A stretch of DNA of 64,000 nt from RGIG8745 sp045576655 (lineage in GTDB: Bacteria; Bacteroidota; Bacteroidia; Bacteroidales; Bacteroidaceae). Below are positions 7,501 to 14,900 of the stretch, piece after piece. Numbering within the stretch: position 1 is the first letter of the stretch; every line of letters starts with the position of its first letter. Position numbers and translations under genes: made by a program. The notes beneath the pieces were generated by a model, which saw only the letters and a program-made list of their open reading frames with translations, ran no database searches and was not told the origin of the DNA. The DNA is taken from NCBI GenBank assembly GCA_045576655.1, contig JAZNGW010000029.1, positions 1-64,000 of the forward strand. The letters run 5' to 3'.

Positions 7501-8277
7501 TCAACCACAACCATCGGTAAACCAAACAAATTTGAAATATCCCAAATCTTTAGTTTCCATAGTGATAGTTTTGTAACTACGTGCCGTTTCATTCAACTTT
7601 GAACCACTACTGGTATAAAAGTTAGTTTCTATTCCATAAATAGTATCCTTTCCTTTTACCACAAAATCAAATCTTTTCTCTGCGCCACCATTATTTGAGA
7701 TCGAAGACAGGTCTATTCCCCATTTGGCCTCTATTTCATGGATATACATTTCCTTGAAATAATCAACACCTTTCACAAGTCCAGCTCTACAAAGAAAGCC
7801 CTCTACAAGATTCTCCATAAGATGACCACCTCGATTCTTGCGTCCATTTGAGTCAAGTCCTGTTTCTATACCCGTCACGTAATCTACAAGATTGTTGACA
7901 ATATGACTCTCCATCAAATCAAAAAGACCAGTCTTTCGCATGAATTTGACATAATCTTCATTCGTGCAATTGGCTTTGTCAAAATGAAAATCAATCTGCC
8001 CCTCTTCATCCATAGCCATAATGTCAAGCTCACGCTTGGCCAAAAGAATAGGAATACATCTTAGAGTTTCTGGATATTGTTCCAAAATATTTCTGAATTC
8101 ATTTTCTATGTTCTTGGAACCTATAAGTGAATTCAAAATATTGAGTGGAATTTTAATAGCTTCCACATTATTGAAAACCTTATCGAAATCAACGTAATAT
8201 TTATAATCAGCTATAGAAGGTCTAAAACCAGCTAACCATGTATCAAAGTCTCTCATATCAGTAAGCATTGGCAACAT
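7501..8277 (-). CDS. DpnII-type restriction endonuclease, truncated by an in-frame TGA
   Basis: A 258-residue frame with hallmarks of the DpnII (GATC-cutting) family: the conserved GRKNRGGHLMENLVE block (145-159), and the presumed active-site strands KRFDFVV (201-207) and YGIETNFY (214-221), then GSKLNE. The frame stops at TDGCG where the family has TDGxGW, so the conserved Trp codon appears replaced by TGA. A family-like tail of 33 codons follows in the same frame; with it the length would be 292 residues, the normal size. TGA is a normal stop here (for example at 6853 and 14215). The product may be inactive. The start at 8277 overlaps dam by 20 bp; Met8 at 8256 is an alternative. Confidence 0.82.
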   Translation of the reverse strand: MLPMLTDMRDFDTWLAGFRPSIADYKYYVDFDKVFNNVEAIKIPLNILNSLIGSKNIENEFRNILEQYPETLRCIPILLAKRELDIMAMDEEGQIDFHFDKANCTNEDYVKFMRKTGLFDLMESHIVNNLVDYVTGIETGLDSNGRKNRGGHLMENLVEGFLCRAGLVKGVDYFKEMYIHEIEAKWGIDLSSISNNGGAEKRFDFVVKGKDTIYGIETNFYTSSGSKLNETARSYKTITMETKDLGYFKFVWFTDGCG

Positions 8278-9169
8278 TAGAAATCATTATTTCGGAAATC
8301 GCTCCACGCCCATTTCCTTTTGAATTTATCATCCTCGCAGCAGAAACTCGTTTAATGGAGAATCTTTTGTAAAGAAAATCAAAAAAATCATCTCCATTAT
8401 CTACATTTTGAGGGTCTGAATTACTTGCCACAAATAAAGATTTGTGTGTTGTTATCTGCTCGCAAAAATCACGTAAACGTGTCTGTTCTGCGTCATCAAA
8501 ACCATCTTTCGCATAAGAAGTAAATGCAGAAGTCTCTGTTAAAGGACGATATGGTGGATCAAAATAATACAAGACATTATTATCTGCATATTTACCCGTT
8601 TGTGCAAAATCACCACAAAGAATCTCAACTCGTTGTAGAACAACAGAATCTGCTCTCAACGTTTCTTCATCACAAATTTTAGGATTCGTATATCTTCCGT
8701 GTGGAACATTAAACTTTCCTTTAGAATTTACACGGTACAATCCATTAAAGCAAGTTCGATTCAGGAAAATAAATAATGCAGCAGTTTCAATATCTGAATT
8801 ATTTTTTTTATTATAACGTTCACGTTGTGATAAAAAATAATCTTTTCTTGCAATGTCATTCAGTGCAAGGTATTCAGCTTGAATTCGTGTCAACTCAAGA
8901 ATCAATTTTTCAACATCTGATTTTATTACACGATATGTACAAATTAATTCTTCATTTATATCATTGATTATAGCTTTAGTTATATTCGGATACTCTTGCA
9001 GAATCCAAAATAAAACAGCTCCTCCACCAACAAATGGCTCAATATAAGTCACATCATTTATCTGTGATAAATTACGAGGCAAAACCTTCTTTATATCGTC
9101 AAGAAGTTGCGTTTTACCTCCCACCCATTTAACAAATGGTTTTGCCGGATATGTATATAGTCTTCTCAT
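8258..9169 (-). CDS. dam: Dam-type adenine DNA methyltransferase (DpnM-like, GATC)
   Basis: A 303-residue alpha-class adenine methylase. Motifs in order: N-terminal FVKWVGGKTQLL (12-23) and EPFVGGGAV (44-52) for SAM binding, then the catalytic DPPY (204-207), and a NGLYRVNSKGKFNVP DNA-recognition segment of Dam and DpnM enzymes (142-156). It methylates adenine in GATC and protects the host from the adjacent DpnII-type nuclease. It is the first gene of the island operon, with a promoter element at 9222-9252 and a perfect inverted repeat in its leader. The gene appears intact, so the chromosome is expected to be methylated even though the nuclease is interrupted. Confidence 0.9.
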   Translation of the reverse strand: MRRLYTYPAKPFVKWVGGKTQLLDDIKKVLPRNLSQINDVTYIEPFVGGGAVLFWILQEYPNITKAIINDINEELICTYRVIKSDVEKLILELTRIQAEYLALNDIARKDYFLSQRERYNKKNNSDIETAALFIFLNRTCFNGLYRVNSKGKFNVPHGRYTNPKICDEETLRADSVVLQRVEILCGDFAQTGKYADNNVLYYFDPPYRPLTETSAFTSYAKDGFDDAEQTRLRDFCEQITTHKSLFVASNSDPQNVDNGDDFFDFLYKRFSIKRVSAARMINSKGNGRGAISEIMISNVANAY

Positions 9170-9183
9170 ATGCTTTAAAATTC

Positions 9184-9220
9184 AAAATATTACGGCAGAT
9201 AAATTCTACCGTAATATTTT
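9184..9220. promoter_or_regulatory. 12-bp perfect inverted repeat in the dam leader
   Basis: AAAATATTACGG at 9184-9195 faces CCGTAATATTTT at 9209-9220. It lies between the putative -7 box and the dam start, covering the expected transcription start. It could be an operator for autoregulation, a leader hairpin, or a terminator of transcripts from the relaxase remnant upstream. Confidence 0.6.
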
Positions 9221-9221
9221 G

Positions 9222-9252
9222 CAAAAATAGGAATAACAGCTTATTTTGCCAA
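9222..9252 (-). promoter_or_regulatory. Putative promoter of the restriction-modification operon
   Basis: On the minus strand, TTG (9250-9252) and TATTTTTG (9222-9229) are separated by 20 bp, close to the Bacteroidetes -33/-7 consensus. The dam start is about 53 bp downstream. Confidence 0.55.
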
Positions 9253-9287
9253 CAAAATAAAATAATAAGACTAAGATTTTCTTTATC

Positions 9288-10094
9288 TTACCTTCTATAA
9301 CTCCTTATTCCATTCTGCCTCTTCACCACCCCTACCGCAAACAACAAACATCTCCTACGATATGTCTCTTCCGCCTCATCTGGCTTACGTCCATCCCAAG
9401 GAAGATTGGAAGTAGAACCTCCTCCACCGGAAGAAACAGTAATCGGTGTTCCCCCTAAAAGCGCATCAGCAATGGTAAATATTTGAGAACGGAAAGATGG
9501 AACAGACAATTGGTCAAGTATTGTTTCCAAAGTTGATTTCAAATCATCATTACTTTCAGACAACATCTTAATTTCCCTTCTCAATTGATTAAGTTCGCCA
9601 TAGTCTGCCAATACATTATGTTGTGCAGCCTTTACTTGGAGTTCAGCTTCATTCCTATAAAGAGTTTCTAACTTACGAACTGTAGAAGTAAATTGTTTAG
9701 CTATCTCTTGATTCTGAGTTTCAATCCACTTGTCAGTACCAAACAAAGGAACCTTTCCTGAAATTCGGGGTGGTTCAAAATCAATTTTATGGTTACGGAA
9801 TGGCTGTATTACGGAACCTGCCATCTCAAGATCTTTGGTTAATCTGCCCAAAGCTTGTTCTTTTTCATAAAGCTTACAAACCTTGTCTTCAAGTTTGATT
9901 TGATACTCTGAAATCTGTTTCTGTATCCTAGCCTTTTGAAAGTCATATTCCCGAAGAAGCATTTTACCAGAAGCCAAAGACTTGTCAATTTCTTCAAGTT
10001 GTGATTGAGAGCTGGATATCTGCGACTCCAACTTTCTCATCATTGTCTGCAATCCCTTAACAGCCTTCTCCGCTTGTTTTGCCTCTTTTGTCAA
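9288..10094 (-). pseudogene. Relaxase (MobV / plasmid recombination enzyme type) C-terminal remnant
   Basis: The 268-codon frame opens at a TTG (10094-10092) with no ATG-headed start. It encodes long coiled coils (10-95 and 130-200) followed by a GGGG segment and the ending LPWDGRKPDEAEETYRRRC, which I recognise from C termini of mobilisation proteins of Bacteroides mobilisable elements. The N-terminal relaxase catalytic domain with its His-rich motif is absent. It is fused, in another frame, to the 5' end of an integrase gene, so a deletion has removed the integrase 3' part and the relaxase 5' part. Confidence 0.7.
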
Positions 10095-10285
10095 CTTTCG
10101 CCCCGTCCCTGATTACCGTTCTGATTCCAGTCCGCAACTTTAACAAAGACATTTGTAGTCTTACGGATTATTTGCCTGTTCCAAGTATATTCCAACTCAA
10201 TAGGATAGGCTTTCTCTTTATCTATCACCTTCGGAGTGCGAAGATGATATTTACCCAACGGATATAGTCTTTTTGGTCTTCCCAT
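10091..10285 (-). pseudogene. Tyrosine integrase N-terminal remnant (Arm-binding domain)
   Basis: A 64-codon frame beginning MGRPKRLYPLGKYHL and continuing with KEKAYPIELEYTW and RKTTNVFVKVADWNQ. This is the N-terminal Arm DNA-binding region of tyrosine recombinases from Bacteroidetes integrative elements. The SAM-like and catalytic domains with the R-H-R-Y residues are missing, because the frame ends within four bases of the relaxase remnant. The island can therefore no longer excise with its own integrase. Confidence 0.75.
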
Positions 10286-10418
10286 ATGCTTTTTCCTCCT
10301 ATTTTAATATTCCTGAGGAGAAGCGAAGGTAATGTATTTTAGACAAACAAACTCCGGTTTTGAGAGGAAAAACCGTAATTTAGACAAACAAATCACACCT
10401 TAAAAGGCCTTAAAACAC

Positions 10419-10455
10419 CAACGCGACAAACAAATTACCTTTGTTTATCGCGTTG
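10419..10455. repeat. 16-bp near-perfect inverted repeat near the island right edge
   Basis: CAACGCGACAAACAAA (10419-10434) faces TTTGTTTATCGCGTTG (10440-10455) with one mismatch. Two copies of TTTAGACAAACAAA-like sequence (about 10339 and 10380) lie to its left. Between the integrase remnant and the DUF2795 gene, these are candidates for integrase arm sites or an old attachment region. The hairpin could also terminate DUF2795 transcripts. Confidence 0.55.
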
Positions 10456-10486
10456 ATATTCAATTATTTAACCTGCCTGTAGACTA

Positions 10487-10708
10487 TTAATATTCTTCCT
10501 CATCCCATAGGAAGTCTTCCTTTGATGGGTAGTCAGGCCAAATTTCTTCGATTGATTCATAAATGTCGCCTTCGTCTTCGATTTCCTGAAGGTTTTCAAT
10601 AACCTCAAGTGGCGCACCCGAACGTGTAGCGTAGTCGATAAGCTCTTCCTTGGTTGCTGGCCAAGGAGCGTCTTCCAATTTGGAAGCTAATTCTAATGTC
10701 CAATACAT
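10487..10708 (-). CDS. DUF2795-type small acidic protein
   Basis: A 73-residue, strongly acidic protein (MYWTLELASKLEDAPWPATK to EDFLWDEEEY). The pattern of a short helix, a P-W-P-A-T-K-x-E-L-I-D-Y block and an acidic tail matches DUF2795-like proteins, common and conserved in Bacteroidales; their function is unknown. It is preceded by a good promoter overlapping the end of the adenosyltransferase gene. Its 3' end appears to be the insertion point of the adjacent genomic island, since a similar ending occurs at 4016-4042. Confidence 0.75.
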   Translation of the reverse strand: MYWTLELASKLEDAPWPATKEELIDYATRSGAPLEVIENLQEIEDEGDIYESIEEIWPDYPSKEDFLWDEEEY

Positions 10709-10785
10709 AGTATATTTAGTGTTTAAAGTTTTGCGTTGAGAGTTTGGTGTTTAAGGGGATAATCCTTCCCATAATCAATTTTGCG

Positions 10786-10815
10786 CAAAAATAGTGTTTT
10801 TATTTCTATTTGCAA
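10786..10815 (-). promoter_or_regulatory. Promoter of the DUF2795 gene
   Basis: On the minus strand TTG (10813-10815) is followed after 19 bp by TATTTTTG (10786-10793), an excellent Bacteroidetes promoter match. It overlaps the last codons of the upstream adenosyltransferase gene. Confidence 0.65.
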
Positions 10816-11369
10816 GTCCTTTTCCATATTATTTCGTCTTGTCCGGCGTCTACGTTAAGTTTTCGTGCCAAAACGAAAAGGTAGTCGGAGAGTCGGTTGA
10901 CGTATGCAATAACGTTTTCGTCCATTTCAGTGTTTACGGCAAGGGCCAGGATTCGGCGCTCTGCGCGGCGGCATACTGTGCGGCACACATGGCACTGACT
11001 AGCGGCTTGGGTGCCTGCAGGCAGTACGAAGAGGCGCAATGGCGGAAGCGAAGCGTCGGTCTCGTCGATAGCCTTCTCCATTGCTTCAACCATTTCGGTT
11101 GTGACTACGCTCTGCTGGCGTAGTTCGGTTTGCGACGTGTCAGTTGCAAGGTATGACCCCACGGTGAAGAGGTTGCATTGCACCTCGGTGAGCCACTCTT
11201 TCAGTTGGGAGTCGTCGGTGAGCGACATGAGCAGTCCTATGTGGGAATTGAGTTCGTCAATAGTTCCGTATGCTTCAAGTCGTTCGTGTGTCTTAGGCAC
11301 CCTGACGCCTCCTACAAGGCTTGTCATGCCTTTGTCGCCTGTCTTTGTGTATATATGGCTTTTCTTCAT
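10806..11369 (-). CDS. ATP:cob(I)alamin adenosyltransferase, PduO type
   Basis: A 187-residue PduO-type corrinoid adenosyltransferase. The N-terminal ATP-binding motif is clear (TKTGDKGMTSLVGGVRVPK, residues 8-26), followed by ERLEAYGTIDELNSHIG (29-45), and by the C-terminal helix pattern CRRAERR and YVNRLSDYLFVLARKLN. It transfers the adenosyl group of ATP to reduced cobalamin, making the coenzyme for enzymes such as methylmalonyl-CoA mutase. It is soluble and of normal length. It sits alone between DUF2795 and rsgA, with about 85 bp to the rsgA 3' end, so it may have its own promoter. Confidence 0.9.
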   Translation of the reverse strand: MKKSHIYTKTGDKGMTSLVGGVRVPKTHERLEAYGTIDELNSHIGLLMSLTDDSQLKEWLTEVQCNLFTVGSYLATDTSQTELRQQSVVTTEMVEAMEKAIDETDASLPPLRLFVLPAGTQAASQCHVCRTVCRRAERRILALAVNTEMDENVIAYVNRLSDYLFVLARKLNVDAGQDEIIWKRTCK

Positions 11370-11453
11370 GATATTAACGATAACGGTAACGATAACGGGG
11401 AATCACCCCCTACATAAACTTATAAACTTAAGAACTCATTAACTCAAGCGAAC

Positions 11454-12389
11454 TTAATACCCTTGCCGGTATTTGTCCTCTGTGCCGTCTTCGAGCATTG
11501 AGAGGTAGGAGGTGTATCGGCTTTCGCTTATGTCATGGTTTTCCACGGCTTGGCGCACAGCGCATCCTGGTTCGTGGGTGTGGGTGCAGTTGTTGAATCG
11601 GCAGTCAGCGGAAATGCGGAATATTTCCTTGAAGTAGTGTCCGACTTCTTCGCGCTCCATGTTGAATGTTCCGAAACCCTTGATGCCTGGCGTGTCGATG
11701 ATGTATCCGTCGTTTCCGATAGGATACATTTCTGAGAATGTGGTTGTGTGCTTGCCGGTGTTGTAGGCGTCTGAAATCTCAGAGGTCTTGAGGTTGAGGT
11801 GGGGGAAGAGTTTATTGATGAGTGTCGATTTGCCCACGCCGCTGTTGCCGGAGAGGAGTGTGACCTTGCCATTCAGTTCTTCTGCAACGTCATTGATTCC
11901 CTCGCCTGTCTTGGCAGAGACCTTGAGGCATTTGTAGCCTACGTATTCGTAGAGGTTGACCATTCCGTCGAGGTATTCGCGTTGCTCTTCGTTGAGCACG
12001 TCAATCTTGTTGAACACCAGAACTACTGGCACTCTGTAGGCCTCGGCCGATGCGAGGAAGCGGTCTATGAATGTTGTCGATGTCTCAGGTTGCGCCACAG
12101 TAACTATGAGGAAGCACTGATCTAAGTTGGCTGCTATTATGTGTGACTGCTTTGACAGGTTTGTCGCCTTGCGTATGATGTAGTTTTTGCGGTCGTCTAT
12201 AGCCGAGATTAGTGCTGTTCCGTCGGGTTGCGGAATGTACTCCACCTTGTCGCCTATGGCTATGGGATTTGTTGAACGTATACCTTTGAGGCGAAAGTTA
12301 CCCTTAACTTTCGCCTCAACAGTATTGTCTGTGCCGTCAATCTTGACGGTGTACCAACTTCCGGTATTTCTTATTACGAGTCCGTGCAT
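11454..12389 (-). CDS. rsgA: Ribosome small-subunit GTPase RsgA
   Basis: A 311-residue circularly permuted GTPase. Order of motifs: N-terminal OB fold (1-70), G4 NKID (127-130), SAK (158-160), G1 GNSGVGKST (181-189), DTPG (232-235), and a zinc site made of Cys263, Cys268, His270 and Cys276. It acts in late maturation of the 30S subunit. It begins 9 bp after the stop of frr, so the two are probably cotranscribed in the order frr, rsgA, linking ribosome recycling and assembly. Confidence 0.95.
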   Translation of the reverse strand: MHGLVIRNTGSWYTVKIDGTDNTVEAKVKGNFRLKGIRSTNPIAIGDKVEYIPQPDGTALISAIDDRKNYIIRKATNLSKQSHIIAANLDQCFLIVTVAQPETSTTFIDRFLASAEAYRVPVVLVFNKIDVLNEEQREYLDGMVNLYEYVGYKCLKVSAKTGEGINDVAEELNGKVTLLSGNSGVGKSTLINKLFPHLNLKTSEISDAYNTGKHTTTFSEMYPIGNDGYIIDTPGIKGFGTFNMEREEVGHYFKEIFRISADCRFNNCTHTHEPGCAVRQAVENHDISESRYTSYLSMLEDGTEDKYRQGY

Positions 12390-12398
12390 CAGTTCGTT

Positions 12399-12959
12399 TT
12401 ACACTGTCATAATTTCCTTGTTCTTGGCATCGAGCATCTCGTCAAGTTTCTTGATGTACTTGTCGTGAATTTTCTGCACCTTCTCTTCTGCGTCCTTCTC
12501 TACGTCTTCTGGCACTCCATTCTTCACGCTCTTCTTTAGACGGTCGATTGCGTCGCGGCGGGCGTTACGCACGCTGATCTTTGCTGTTTCCGCTTCCTTA
12601 GAACATTGCTTTGCAAGTTCTTTGCGGCGTTCCTCTGTCAGAGCAGGGATGCCGAGGCGGATGATTTCGCCGTTGTTCTCAGGCATGATTCCTACAGGTG
12701 AGTCGATGATTGCCTTCTCGATGATGCGGATCATGCTCTTGTCCCAAGGCTTGATGGCGATAGAGCGGGCATCAGGTGTTGTGAGGCTAGCCACGTTGCT
12801 CAGTGGAACCATGCTTCCGTATGAGTCCACACGGATACCGTCGAGGATGTGAACGTTTGCTTTTCCTGCGCGGATTCTGCTGAGTGCCTCTTCGAGGTGG
12901 AGGGCTGCAAATTCCATTTTCTCTTCGGCTTCATCGATGTATACTTTTACGTCATCCAT
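12399..12959 (-). CDS. frr: Ribosome recycling factor
   Basis: A 186-residue protein of exact RRF length. Characteristic segments are LEEALSRIRAGKANVHILDGI near residue 22 (split here as LEEALSRIRAG and KANVHILDG), IRLGIPALTEERRKELAKQ around 106-124, and VRNARRDA around 132. RRF acts with EF-G to split post-termination ribosomes. It is directly upstream of rsgA with a 9-bp gap. No anomalies are seen. Confidence 0.95.
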   Translation of the reverse strand: MDDVKVYIDEAEEKMEFAALHLEEALSRIRAGKANVHILDGIRVDSYGSMVPLSNVASLTTPDARSIAIKPWDKSMIRIIEKAIIDSPVGIMPENNGEIIRLGIPALTEERRKELAKQCSKEAETAKISVRNARRDAIDRLKKSVKNGVPEDVEKDAEEKVQKIHDKYIKKLDEMLDAKNKEIMTV

Positions 12960-13042
12960 AATATTCCTAATAGTTTTATATGTGTTATTACTATATTTTT
13001 TGCGAAAATACGATTATTTTCTGACAACCGAAATAGTTTTCC

Positions 13043-14218
13043 TTACTTTTTGCACTTTATAATTATGTGGGATTCGTCGTAGGCGGTGGTGGCAAAAAGG
13101 TAAATGTCGCCGCCTTCGGATATTTTCAGGCGTTTGCGCAAGTCTGCCACTGTGGCGGGGAAGTTTCTCACGGTGAGATTGGCTTTCTTAATTCCGCTGA
13201 GGAATTGCTTTAGCTCTTTCTTTGAGAATGTTGACCACGATTCCACTTCGAACTTTCGGCCAGGGAAGTTGCCGATGAGATTGTTGGAGGTGTAGAGGTG
13301 GCTGTCGGGATGAAGTTTTTTCACTCCGAACTGTGTCGCTACGGACCTGAATGCGCAGGCCTTCATGATTGACGCATGCGGTTCGTAGAGGTATCTGTCC
13401 AGTTGGCTGGCATATTGGATTTGTGCAGTCTCTTCATCGGCAATCATGATGTCGGCCTTCCCGTCTTTGCTGATGTTTACGCAAAAGGTCTGCGCTTTGC
13501 TTTCATGTCCCTTGCGCATCACTACGAGCACCTCTTTGCATTCGCCTTCGACGCTTACGATATGTACTTGTGCCACTCCGCTGAGTTCCCTGCCTACGGA
13601 TGCCAGGTCGAGCATTGGCGAAAGTTTCACTATTACCCAGTCGGCGTGGTCGGTCAGCAGTCCGCTGATAGCGCTTATGTCGGGTGTACAGTCACTTATG
13701 GCGACGGTCTTGCCTCCGTGTTCATCGCGGCGTGCGGGGTCGATGAAGATGAGTGATTGGTGAGGCAGGTTGTGCAGGGTCTCCACACTGTCGGCGCAGA
13801 TGATTTCCGCCTTCTCCACTCCGAGCAGAGGCAAGTTGTTGCGTGCGGCGTCGCAGAGTTGAGGATTGCGCTCCACAAGAGTGAGCCGTGCCTGCATCTT
13901 CAGAGCCATCATTGTGGCATCCACTCCGAATCCACCTGTGAGGTCGGCAAGTGTCCGCGTTTCAGAACCTTCGGTCAGTTTCAGTGCCACCTGCGCTTTG
14001 TATTCGGCGGTGAGTTGTGACGAGCATTGCTCCATTGAGAGGTGCTCGGGGTAGACAATGCCTTCGGTTGCCGCCCATAAGGGCAACTTCCTTTTTGCCA
14101 CTTGCCAACCGCTTATCTGCACCACTGCCGCCCTCATGTCTATGTCAGGGTAGCGGTTGGCCTGTAGTGCCAATTGGCGCGGGTCGTCGTTGCGGTGGGT
14201 CTTTATAAAGTCGTTCAT
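13043..14218 (-). CDS. SAM-dependent methyltransferase with THUMP-like C-terminal domain
   Basis: A 391-residue class I methyltransferase. The ATG at 14218 (MNDFIKTHRNDD) is chosen because it overlaps the upstream stop as ATGA; the longer frame to 14281 would invade that gene. The SAM motif LADLTGGFGVDATMMA (92-107) and FIDPARRDEHGGKT (about 158) are clear. The C-terminal 100 residues (YLYEPHASIMKA, KKANLTVRNFP) match the THUMP-like domain of Bacteroidetes proteins in this family. The substrate is probably RNA, by analogy with THUMP proteins, but is not established. It is coupled to the dipeptidase gene upstream. Confidence 0.8.
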   Translation of the reverse strand: MNDFIKTHRNDDPRQLALQANRYPDIDMRAAVVQISGWQVAKRKLPLWAATEGIVYPEHLSMEQCSSQLTAEYKAQVALKLTEGSETRTLADLTGGFGVDATMMALKMQARLTLVERNPQLCDAARNNLPLLGVEKAEIICADSVETLHNLPHQSLIFIDPARRDEHGGKTVAISDCTPDISAISGLLTDHADWVIVKLSPMLDLASVGRELSGVAQVHIVSVEGECKEVLVVMRKGHESKAQTFCVNISKDGKADIMIADEETAQIQYASQLDRYLYEPHASIMKACAFRSVATQFGVKKLHPDSHLYTSNNLIGNFPGRKFEVESWSTFSKKELKQFLSGIKKANLTVRNFPATVADLRKRLKISEGGDIYLFATTAYDESHIIIKCKK

Positions 14219-14886
14219 TTTATCACCTTTCTGCCTTCGGCCTTTACTTGCTTGCGGGTTTTGAGATTGAAGTGCCACCACTCGGTGCTAAGCACTTTAT
14301 ATCCGCTGGCAGCCATTACCTGTCGCAACAGACGTCGGTTGCTCAGCGCCTCCTGGCTGACGACGCCCCTGCTGAGCATTTCTTCTTCCAACTTGGGTTG
14401 AGCTTCGCGTCCGAGGTGGTCGATGATTGTGCCCATAGGGATAGTGTCGCCCTTTTCGTTGCAGATGCTCACATCGACGGCAAACCCGTAGTTGTGCAGT
14501 CCGCCGCCGTTGGCAGGATTGCTTACATAGATGCGCTTGGAAGTGCCTTTGACTACGTCCCACATTTTCTGCTGTACTGACATGGGGCGTGCAGCGTCAT
14601 AGACTATCAGGCTCCATTGGGGATGAGTCTTTTTCAGCTCGGCCTGCGCCTTCTTTAGTGCTTCGGCTGCCAACGGGTGCAAATATGCCTTGTTGAGGTC
14701 GGTGTAAAGCACTTTGCCTGTGAAGTTGTCGGGACGTGTGTACATCAGGCTGACTTTGATGCTTGGGTCAATGCTGCGTATGTCGACAAACCCTTGCGCT
14801 TCGATTCTCTGCTCCGTTGCGCTCTTGGTCTGAGCTGTCATACATAGCGGAAGCGCGACTAAGAAGGTTAGGATTGCTTTTCTCAT
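14215..14886 (-). CDS. Secreted D-Ala-D-Ala dipeptidase (VanX/DdpX, M15D)
   Basis: A 223-residue M15D peptidase with a signal peptide (MRKAILTFLVALPLCMTAQ). Zinc ligands and catalytic residues are visible as SNPANGGGLHNYGFAVDVS (His and Asp of the H-x6-D motif, around 131-138) and EWWHFN (about 201-206). The family hydrolyses D-Ala-D-Ala and is best known from vancomycin resistance, where the enzyme is cytoplasmic. This exported, chromosomal version next to housekeeping genes more likely serves peptidoglycan turnover. No vanH or vanA homologues are nearby, so a resistance role is not supported. It overlaps the downstream methyltransferase by four bases. Confidence 0.85.
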   Translation of the reverse strand: MRKAILTFLVALPLCMTAQTKSATEQRIEAQGFVDIRSIDPSIKVSLMYTRPDNFTGKVLYTDLNKAYLHPLAAEALKKAQAELKKTHPQWSLIVYDAARPMSVQQKMWDVVKGTSKRIYVSNPANGGGLHNYGFAVDVSICNEKGDTIPMGTIIDHLGREAQPKLEEEMLSRGVVSQEALSNRRLLRQVMAASGYKVLSTEWWHFNLKTRKQVKAEGRKVIK

Positions 14887-14900
14887 TATGATAGTTTTTA

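Noticed and set aside
14215..14886. Vancomycin resistance gene
   Set aside because: Only a VanX-like dipeptidase is present, with a signal peptide and no VanH, VanA or sensor genes.
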